Shown one piece after another: positions 1-4,859 of a stretch of DNA of 5,231 nt. Every line of letters begins with the position of its first letter. The stretch's first letter is position 1. Position numbers and translations under genes: made by a program. The notes under the pieces were generated by a model that worked only from the letters and a program-made list of their open reading frames with translations, was not told the DNA's origin and did no database searches. The DNA lies in contig CALCPC010000595.1 of NCBI GenBank assembly GCA_937900975.1, forward strand, positions 1 through 5,231, written 5' to 3'. Origin of the DNA: an uncultured Paracoccaceae bacterium. GTDB lineage: Bacteria; Pseudomonadota; Alphaproteobacteria; Rhodobacterales; Rhodobacteraceae.

Positions 1-13
1 CACCTACCTGATC

Positions 14-16
14 TAG
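14..16 (+). other. In-frame amber codon at a conserved Trp of BCCT TM8
   Basis: Reading TYLI-stop-WLAWGPFVG against the usual FYWAWWIAWSPFVG pattern of BCCT proteins places the TAG on the first Trp of the conserved Trp-Trp pair (Trp373 of BetP, numbering from memory). The next codon is TGG, so a single G-to-A change of TGG to TAG explains it. This Trp lies in the substrate-path segment of TM8. Confidence 0.75.
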
Positions 17-591
17 TGGCTCGCCTGGGGGCCCTTTGTCGGCATCTTTGTCGCCCGTATCAGCCGCGGACGGACAATTCGGGAGTTCTGCCTCGGCGTC
101 ATCTTCGTGCCGACGATGTTCTCGATCCTGTGGTTTTCGGCTTTCGGCGGAACCGCCATCTATATTGAGATGTTCGGCGGCGGCGGTTTGACAGAGCTTG
201 TGTTCGCCGATGTAACCTCGGCGCTCTTCACCTTCCTTAACTATTTTCCAGGGGGAGAGGTCCTGGGCGCCACAGCGTGTCTGCTGATCTTTATCTTTCT
301 CGTCACATCGGCGGATTCCGGCACCTTCGTTTTGTCGATGATGACCACAAACGGCAATCTGAACCCGCCTTTGTTTCACAAAATGGTTTGGGGCGTGCTG
401 ATCGCAGTTCTGACCGCCGGCACGTTGTTGTCGGGGTCGATCACGGTGGCCAAGGCGATGGCGATCACTGGGGCCATTCCTTTTTCCGTCATCCTGCTTT
501 TGCAAATCGTGGGCTTTATGCGTGTGATCCGATCCGAACGCCCCGATAAGACCCGCCCGCGAGAGGCGCGCGGCCATGTCCAGACCCCGGC

Positions 592-595
592 GGAG
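592..595 (+). promoter_or_regulatory. SD sequence of the binding-protein gene
   Basis: GGAG lies 8 bases before ATG 604 and within the last codons of the BCCT frame, suggesting translational coupling. In-frame GTG codons at 595 and 601 are alternative starts. The one at 595 overlaps this SD and has none of its own, so ATG 604 is preferred. Confidence 0.6.
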
Positions 596-603
596 TGACT
601 GTG

Positions 604-2406
604 ATGCGACATCTGCTGGCCCTGTTCTGCCTCCTTTTCATTGCTGCCTGCGACGATGCCTCCGACACGCTGAAGATCGGGGGCAAGGATTTCAGCGAAA
701 GCACCGTTCTCTCTGAGATGATGGCGCTTTTGGCCGAGGATGCGGGGATCGCCGTGACCCGGCGCACCAATCTTGGCGACACGTCCGTCAACCTCGAAGC
801 GCTGCGGCGGGGCGAGATCGATGTTTATGCGGAGTATAACGGCACCGGTCTTGTCATGCTGGGCCAACCGGCCATCAGCGATGGTGACGCGGCGATGGAG
901 CGTGTTCGGGCGCTTTACCAGCCGCTCAACCTGGTGTGGGGCAACCGCTTTGGCTTTGCCAACAATTACGGTTTGGCGATGCGGCCCGGACGGGCTGAAG
1001 AATTGGGGGTGACCACCATCTCGGACCTTGTGGATCAGGCCGCGGGTTTGGCGATGGGTGTGGATGAGAATTTCCAAACCCGCCCCTTGGATGGTCTGGG
1101 CCCGATGACGGCGCGCTACGGGATGACCTTCGGCACCTTGCGCGTCGTCCCGTCTGAGGAGCGTCCGACCCTTTACGATCTGTTGCTGGACGGTTCGGCT
1201 GATGTGATCGAGGTTTTCACAACCGACGGTCAGATCGCGGATCTTGGCCTCGTGCTGCTGGAGGACGATCTAAGCTTCTTCCCGGTCTACGAGGCGGCGC
1301 CGCTGGTGCGCAGCGATGCGCTGGTGCGGTTTCCGGGGCTGCAAGCCGCGCTGAACCAGCTTGCCGGAAAGCTGGATGCCGAGACGATGCAGGCGCTGAA
1401 CAGTCGCGTCGACCAGGACGCGCTGTCCCCGCGCGAGGTTGCGCGCGCAGCGCTGGCCGAGCTTGGGTTGGTCGAGGCGGGCGGCGGCTTGGATGTGTCC
1501 GAACCGGTGGAAATCGCGCATTCGCCGCTGATCGGGACGGATGCGGAAACGGGTGTGGCTTTGCGCGCAGTGCGCGCGGCGTTCCCGGGCCGGCGGGTGC
1601 TTTTGAGCGCGACGGGCGATCCCCTGGCGCGCGTCGCCGCCGGCGGTGCGCCGCTGGCGCTGGTCGCAGCGGCCGAGGCGGTTGATATCGGCGCGGATGG
1701 CAGCCTTGCGGCGCGGCCGATCGAGGCTTACGGCGTTGTCGGGCAGACCTACGCGCATATCGTGGGGCTCGGTGAGACCCGCGGGATCGCCGACATCGCC
1801 CGGCTTGGCACCGGCCCCGTCGGATCGGCCTCCCACCGCGCGGCCGGGCTGCTGGCCGCGGGGCTCGACGGGATCACGCTGATCCCATCGAGCGACATCG
1901 CTGCGGTGGAGGCGGATGCGGTTTTGGTTCTTGCGCCCCTTGGGGCGCCAGCGGTGCAAACGCTGCTTGCGAACGGTCGCCTGATCGCGCTGGAGGGCTG
2001 GGATGCCGGCAACAATCTGGTGCGGTTCCCGCAGCTTCGCCTGGCCCGGATCCCCGCCGGCAGCTATGCCGGGCAGACCGGCGCGGTGGAGACGCTGTCC
2101 TCGCAACTGCTGCTCGCGGGTCCCGTCGTTGTGGATACCGATGCCGTCGGGCCGCAGGGGCCCGGCGCCTCCATCCCGACAGAGGTGGCGGCGCTGTCCG
2201 ATCAGACGGTGCTGGCGCTGAGCCGTGCGCTGGGCGTTGGAACCGGGCTTGACCCCGCGGTGCGTGCAGCGCCGGCGCTGTCGCCGACACTGCCCAGCCC
2301 GCCAGCCGCGCTGAACCCGTCGTCCTCGGTGTCGCTGATGACGGCCTTGGTGCTGGCGATGCTGGGCTGGCTCATCTGGCTTTATGCGCGCCCCGAACGG
2401 AGATAA
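604..2406 (+). CDS. Membrane-anchored lipoprotein with OpuAC-type betaine/choline-binding domain and a second TAXI-like binding domain
   Basis: Predicted periplasmic solute-binding lipoprotein of 600 residues, about twice the usual length. Residues 1-15 are a short lipoprotein signal peptide ending in lipobox I-A-A-C, with lipidated Cys16. Residues about 22-290 match the OpuAC/ProX/YehZ (OpuCC-like) family: LKIGGKDFSES at the start, EIDVYAEYNGTGL (70-82), DVIEVFTTDGQIADL, LLEDDLSFFPVYEAAPLVR, and the closing helix with M-x-x-L-N-x-x-V-D. Residues about 300-555 form a second binding-protein-like domain. Y-G-V-V-G-Q-T-Y-A-H-I-V, then GIADIARLGTGPVGSA, and IPAGSYAGQ (483-491) resemble the TAXI (TRAP-associated) solute receptors; this part is weaker. 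A Pro-rich linker (about 556-575) leads to one hydrophobic helix (about 577-595) and a basic tail ARPERR. Asp directly after Cys16 would favour inner-membrane retention by the E. coli Lol rule. The gene sits between BCCT and usp genes with almost no spacing, so it probably captures or senses a compatible solute. The ligand is unproven, and no ABC ATPase or permease is seen in the window. Confidence 0.85.
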   Translation: MRHLLALFCLLFIAACDDASDTLKIGGKDFSESTVLSEMMALLAEDAGIAVTRRTNLGDTSVNLEALRRGEIDVYAEYNGTGLVMLGQPAISDGDAAMERVRALYQPLNLVWGNRFGFANNYGLAMRPGRAEELGVTTISDLVDQAAGLAMGVDENFQTRPLDGLGPMTARYGMTFGTLRVVPSEERPTLYDLLLDGSADVIEVFTTDGQIADLGLVLLEDDLSFFPVYEAAPLVRSDALVRFPGLQAALNQLAGKLDAETMQALNSRVDQDALSPREVARAALAELGLVEAGGGLDVSEPVEIAHSPLIGTDAETGVALRAVRAAFPGRRVLLSATGDPLARVAAGGAPLALVAAAEAVDIGADGSLAARPIEAYGVVGQTYAHIVGLGETRGIADIARLGTGPVGSASHRAAGLLAAGLDGITLIPSSDIAAVEADAVLVLAPLGAPAVQTLLANGRLIALEGWDAGNNLVRFPQLRLARIPAGSYAGQTGAVETLSSQLLLAGPVVVDTDAVGPQGPGASIPTEVAALSDQTVLALSRALGVGTGLDPAVRAAPALSPTLPSPPAALNPSSSVSLMTALVLAMLGWLIWLYARPERR

Positions 2407-2409
2407 CCG

Positions 2410-2862
2410 ATGCCCGATAGATTGCTGATCCCCATCGACCTCGCGCACCAATCCTCGTGGATCAAGGCGCTGCCGCAGGCGTTTGCGTTGGCCAAGGCGA
2501 TCGGCGCCGAGGTGACCATCATGACTGTCGTGCCCGAGGTGATCGCCGGGCTCGACTGGCGCTATTCGATCCGCGGGGAAACCGGCGGGTCGGAGGAGTT
2601 GAACATCGACGCGCTGCTTGAGGACGCGCGCACGCGGCTGGAACAGATCGGCAGCGAATTCGCCCCCAAAGGCACCGCATTCGACGTCGTCGCGCGCTAC
2701 GGCACAATTTATGAGGAGATCCTGAACGTCGCGGATGAGCTTGGGGCGGTTCAGATCGTGATGGCCGCGCACAGACCGTCGCTGTCCGATTATCTGATCG
2801 GCCCGAACACCGCGCGGGTGGTGCGCCATGGCACATGCTCTGTTCAGGTGGTGCGGGACTGA
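2410..2862 (+). CDS. Universal stress protein (UspA superfamily, UspF/TeaD-like)
   Basis: Cytoplasmic 150-residue protein of the usual single-domain Usp length. Residues 1-11 (MPDRLLIPIDL) are the first strand with the conserved Asp10. VTIMTVVPE (35-43) is the second strand, VVARYGTIYEEILNVADE the middle helix region, and IVMAAHRPSLSDYLIGPNTARVVRHGTCSVQVVR the C-terminal nucleotide-loop region. The AHRP...YL.G..AARVVRH.. pattern is that of the UspF/UspG and TeaD branch. The usual loop Gly-Ser/Thr is Gly131-Pro132 here, so ATP binding is likely but not assured. The start has SD GGAG at 2399-2402 inside the preceding gene with 7-base spacing, and only 3 bases separate the genes, so they are co-translated. 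By analogy with TeaD, which regulates the Halomonas TeaABC ectoine TRAP transporter, this Usp may regulate the neighbouring osmolyte transporter. That is inference from context. Confidence 0.9.
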   Translation: MPDRLLIPIDLAHQSSWIKALPQAFALAKAIGAEVTIMTVVPEVIAGLDWRYSIRGETGGSEELNIDALLEDARTRLEQIGSEFAPKGTAFDVVARYGTIYEEILNVADELGAVQIVMAAHRPSLSDYLIGPNTARVVRHGTCSVQVVRD

Positions 2863-2893
2863 CCCGTCAAGCCTCGTCTCACTGGGCGGGTCA
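2860..2893 (+). terminator. Stem-loop over the usp stop codon, possible 3' end of the operon
   Basis: TGACCCG (2860-2866) and CGGGTCA (2887-2893) form a perfect 7-bp stem, extendable by U-G and C-G to 9 bp, with a 16-base loop. It includes the TGA of the usp gene. No T-run follows, so it is not a classical intrinsic terminator. It could be a Rho-dependent end, an mRNA-stabilising hairpin or chance. Confidence 0.3.
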
Positions 2894-2989
2894 TCCTGCA
2901 AACTGTCCCCCTCAGCGGGGTGCGGTGTCGCGGGTCCTTGGCGGCGATGGTCCCGGCAAGGGCTCAGACCACCGAAACGCACGCGCGGC

Positions 2990-3018
2990 TTTCCAACCCT
3001 TGCGGCGCGCTGTAGTCT
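2990..3018 (+). promoter_or_regulatory. Candidate promoter for the serine peptidase genes, possibly leaderless
   Basis: TAGTCT (3013-3018) fits the TAnnnT -10 pattern. A weak -35, TTTCCA (2990-2995), lies 17 bases upstream. The -10 ends 6 bases before ATG 3025, so transcription would start at or within a base or two of the A of the ATG. Apart from this element, the stem-loop at 2860-2893 and a weak CCCC/GGGG hairpin at 2907-2920, I see nothing in the 162-base spacer. Confidence 0.35.
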
Positions 3019-3024
3019 AGGCCC

Positions 3025-3867
3025 ATGTTTCGGGGTCTCGGGTTTCTTGGCGGGGTTGCCGCACTTACGCTCGGTGGCGTTTTGGCGCTGGCCGATCCGC
3101 TGCCGCGACCGCTGGCCACCGCGGATGAAGCACGGGCCTGGCAGGGCGTCGGGCGTGTCGATACCGGGGCCGGGGGGTTTTGCACCGGGGTCCTGATCTC
3201 GGACCGCCACGTCTTGACCGCAGCGCATTGCCTTTTCCCCATCGACACCGACCGGGCCGTCGACGTGGACGCGATCCGCTTTCTGGCCGGCTGGCGGGAT
3301 GGGCGCGCCGCGGCGGAGCGGGGCGTCCGGCGTTACCGCGTGCATGATGATTACTTTTTCGCTGGCGAGGATAAAATCGGCCGCGTCGCCGCCGATGTGG
3401 CGGTTTTGGAACTGGACCGACCGGTGCGCGATCCCGGTATCTTGCCGCTGGCGCGGATCAGCAATGTGGCAGAGGGGCAACCGGTGATGGTCGTCTCCTA
3501 CGATCAGGGCTCGGCTGACGTGCCGACGCTGCAATCGGCATGCAACATACTGGCAGGGCAGGAGAATATTCTAATCTCCTCCTGCGATATCGATTTTGGC
3601 GCCTCTGGCGCGCCCATCGTGGTTGAAACCGAACAGGGCCCACGCATCGCCTCCGTCGTGTCGGCGATGGCGCGGTGGCAGGGCCAGAACGTCGCGCTTG
3701 GCGCGATGTTGGGTCCGTCGGTCGAGGCCCTGATCGACGATATGAAAGCAACCGACCCTGTCTTTCGCTCTCACCTTGTCAAGGAGGCGCCGCCGTCGCT
3801 GAACGACCAGCTTGGCCGAAGCACCCTGACCCGCCGCCTGCCGCAGATCCGGGAGGAGCGTCGCTGA
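3025..3867 (+). CDS. Exported trypsin-like serine peptidase (S1/V8-like), first of a tandem pair
   Basis: 280-residue secreted peptidase with chymotrypsin fold. Residues 1-23 are a signal peptide (hydrophobic GGVAALTLGGVLALA, likely cleavage ALA|D), sending it to the periplasm or outside. Catalytic triad: His68 in VLTAAHC, Asp124 in ADVAVLEL, Ser194 in FGASGAP. Cys53/Cys69 flank the His strand as in the classical first disulfide. Cys173/Cys187 precede the Ser loop, and C-D-I-D-F-G-x-S-G resembles the CDxxxGxSG form of V8-like bacterial members rather than GDSGG. The residue before the catalytic Ser is Ala, so the classical N-terminal-Ile/Asp194 activation switch is absent. After the domain comes a polar tail ending SLNDQLGRSTLTRRLPQI (258-275). 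The start is fixed by an in-frame TAG at 3013-3015. There is no good SD, only AGG 3 bases upstream. It overlaps the next peptidase gene, a diverged paralogue. Substrate unknown; family confident. Confidence 0.88.
   Translation: MFRGLGFLGGVAALTLGGVLALADPLPRPLATADEARAWQGVGRVDTGAGGFCTGVLISDRHVLTAAHCLFPIDTDRAVDVDAIRFLAGWRDGRAAAERGVRRYRVHDDYFFAGEDKIGRVAADVAVLELDRPVRDPGILPLARISNVAEGQPVMVVSYDQGSADVPTLQSACNILAGQENILISSCDIDFGASGAPIVVETEQGPRIASVVSAMARWQGQNVALGAMLGPSVEALIDDMKATDPVFRSHLVKEAPPSLNDQLGRSTLTRRLPQIREERR
3852..3858 (+). promoter_or_regulatory. Strong SD that places the start of the second peptidase at CTG 3864
   Basis: GGAGGAG lies just before the stop of the first peptidase. GGAGG (3852-3856) is 7 bases from CTG 3864, an ideal distance. 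The next in-frame possibility, TTG 3873, is 14 bases from the last AGGAG. The ATG at 3881 is in another frame. Confidence 0.6.
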
Positions 3868-4709
3868 GACCGTTGGCGCGATGGGGGCTGCGCTGGGGCG
3901 CGGTGCCGGTTTGGCTGGCCCTGGCCGGGGGGGCAGCGGCGCAGACAACCTCGGCCTTGGAACGCTTGGCCTCCCTCGACGCAGTGCGGGAATGGCAGGC
4001 CGTCGGGCGGCTGGATATCGGCAAAGACGCGTTTTGCACCGCCACGATGATCACCCGAGAGCATGTTCTAACCGCCGCGCACTGCGTCTATGACACCGAA
4101 ACCGGTGAGGCGCTTAACCCCGGCGCGCTGACTTTCCGCGCGGGCCTGCGCGATGGCGCGTTTCTGGCCAGCCGCACCGGGACGGCAATCGCGGTTCTTC
4201 CAAGCTTCGACCCGACCGAAAGCGATTTTGAGACCTTCGTGTCGCGCGACATCGCGGTGATCACCCTGCGCAATCCGATTGCCGATCTTGGCATCGACCC
4301 GTTCCCGGTTGCGGAAACCGTGCCCTCGGGCCGCGCGGTCAAAGTCGTCTCTTACGGGCTTGGCCGCGCTGCCGCACCGTCATTGCAGGATCGCTGCAAC
4401 ATCGAGGCGTCGTATCGCGGCATCCTGGTGTTCGATTGCGATTTAACCTTTGGGTCCTCTGGCGCGGCGATCTTGGAGGTGCGCAACGGCAAGCCGCGCG
4501 TGGTCTCGATCGTCTCTGCCGGTCAGCGGCGCGCGGACCGCAGGGTCGCGCTGGGCCCGCGTTTGGGCAGCGCCGTGGCAGAGCTTTTGCAGACATTGGG
4601 TGAAGGCACGCAATCGCGCCGGATCGATACGCGGTCCGAACGCCGCAGCATCTCCGAGCAGTTGGCCCGGCCGACCGTGCGCCGCGGTCTGCCCCAGATC
4701 GGCGATTGA
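3864..4709 (+). CDS. Exported trypsin-like serine peptidase (S1/V8-like), second of a tandem pair
   Basis: Paralogue of the preceding peptidase, about 281 residues from CTG 3864, whose codon overlaps the upstream TGA (CTGA). No ATG or GTG in this frame lies near the SD. An in-frame ATG at 3675 would add 63 residues of non-family sequence overlapping the upstream gene and would bury the signal peptide, so it is rejected; TTG 3873 remains possible. Residues 1-26 make a signal peptide (basic RPLARWGLRWG, then hydrophobic AVPVWLALAGGAAA, cleavage near AAA|Q). Catalytic triad: His73 in VLTAAHC, Asp129 in RDIAVITL, Ser199 in FGSSGAA. Cys58/74 and Cys178/192 are all shifted by exactly 5 from the paralogue, so the core has no net insertion or deletion. 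The tail SISEQLARPTVRRGLPQI (262-279) matches the paralogue's tail, and the protein ends GD. It probably acts with its partner in the cell envelope. Substrate unknown. Confidence 0.85.
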   Translation: MRPLARWGLRWGAVPVWLALAGGAAAQTTSALERLASLDAVREWQAVGRLDIGKDAFCTATMITREHVLTAAHCVYDTETGEALNPGALTFRAGLRDGAFLASRTGTAIAVLPSFDPTESDFETFVSRDIAVITLRNPIADLGIDPFPVAETVPSGRAVKVVSYGLGRAAAPSLQDRCNIEASYRGILVFDCDLTFGSSGAAILEVRNGKPRVVSIVSAGQRRADRRVALGPRLGSAVAELLQTLGEGTQSRRIDTRSERRSISEQLARPTVRRGLPQIGD

Positions 4710-4721
4710 GGCGCAGTTTTT
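4689..4721 (+). terminator. Weak intrinsic terminator candidate after the peptidase genes
   Basis: CTGCCCC (4689-4695) can pair with GGCGCAG (4710-4716) as 4 bp, one C-C mismatch, then 2 bp. It is followed at once by five T (4717-4721). The hairpin spans the stop codon at 4707-4709. The stem is weak and the loop long, so this is tentative. Confidence 0.3.
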
Positions 4722-4732
4722 CGAGACAAGGG

Positions 4733-4761
4733 CTTGAACGCGCGGCCACGCTTGCCCACCT
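4733..4761 (+). promoter_or_regulatory. RpoH (sigma-32)-like heat-shock promoter
   Basis: CTTGAAC (4733-4739) matches the sigma-32 -35 CTTGAAA except in its last base. After 14 bases, GCCCACCT (4754-4761) matches CCCCATnT in five of seven defined positions. Spacing is typical. The predicted start site is near 4768-4769, exactly where the first leader hairpin begins, giving a leader of about 90 bases before the Hsp20 gene. Confidence 0.65.
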
Positions 4762-4768
4762 TTCTGCC

Positions 4769-4857
4769 GTTGGGGGCCGAATGCCGGACCCAACACAAGC
4801 AAGGCGCCGCGCCCGCATGGGGCGGCGCGCAACACCGTATCGCTCATTGGAGGATGC
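4769..4857 (+). promoter_or_regulatory. ROSE-like RNA thermometer in the Hsp20 leader
   Basis: Three successive hairpins can be drawn. Hairpin 1: GTTGGG (4769-4774) with CCCAAC (4789-4794), plus an inner 3-bp GGC/GCC. Hairpin 2: GCGCCG (4804-4809) with CGGCGC (4823-4828), plus inner CCC/GGG around a GCAT loop. Hairpin 3: 4837-4845 with 4850-4857, 8 bp (one U-G) closing an AUUG loop, with G4842 bulged. Hairpin 3 contains UCGCU (4840-4844), fitting the ROSE motif UYGCU, paired to AGGA (4851-4854) of the SD GGAGG (4849-4853). ROSE elements in alphaproteobacterial small heat-shock genes have this arrangement: SD masked at low temperature and released on heating. Pairing was done by eye; no folding energy was computed. 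Confidence 0.75.
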
Positions 4858-4859
4858 AC

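Larger units (their letters stand above)
2..598 (+). pseudogene. BCCT-family osmolyte transporter, C-terminal part, interrupted by in-frame TAG
   Basis: C-terminal portion of a betaine/choline/carnitine (BCCT) secondary transporter of the inner membrane; the 5' part lies outside the window. Family signatures seen: W-L-A-W-G-P-F-V-G at 17-43 followed by ARISRGRTIREF (53-88), which is the end of TM8 and its loop; FSILWFSAFGGTA in TM9; and VTSADSGTFVLSMMTTNGNLNPP-like sequence around 302-370 (TM10). Two further hydrophobic segments (about 389-430 and 449-520) fit TM11-12, followed by a short polar tail. The frame is open from 17 to the TGA at 596-598, about 193 codons, but codon 14-16 is TAG where homologues have Trp. 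A GTG at 107 is an internal Val inside TM9 with no SD, so it is not a credible start. With one lesion and otherwise intact family sequence, this is either a recent nonsense mutation or a base-call error. Its stop overlaps the region of the next gene's SD. Family assignment is confident; true pseudogene status is not. Confidence 0.8.

Noticed and set aside
107..598. Independent short membrane protein starting at GTG 107
   Set aside because: The GTG is a Val inside BCCT TM9, without SD; homologous sequence continues upstream to position 17 and beyond the TAG.
376..1077. Minus-strand open frame of 233 codons
   Set aside because: It is opposite to BCCT and OpuAC coding sequence, with no domain or SD.
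2907..2920. CCCC/GGGG hairpin in the 2863-3024 spacer as a terminator
   Set aside because: Only 4 bp with no T-run; such pairs are common by chance at this GC content.
2828..3196. Plus-strand frame of 122 codons covering the 2863-3024 spacer
   Set aside because: It overlaps the usp end and the first peptidase, lacks SD and family features, and its composition is that of an out-of-frame translation.
1270..3534. Very long minus-strand open frame (about 754 codons) spanning three plus-strand genes
   Set aside because: It lies antisense to well-supported genes, its product is a low-complexity Arg/Gln/His/Pro-rich chain with no recognisable domain, and it is the expected mirror of GC-rich codon usage.
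3675..3863. N-terminal extension of the second peptidase from ATG 3675
   Set aside because: It would overlap 190 bases of the first peptidase, is unlike the family, and would place the signal peptide internally.
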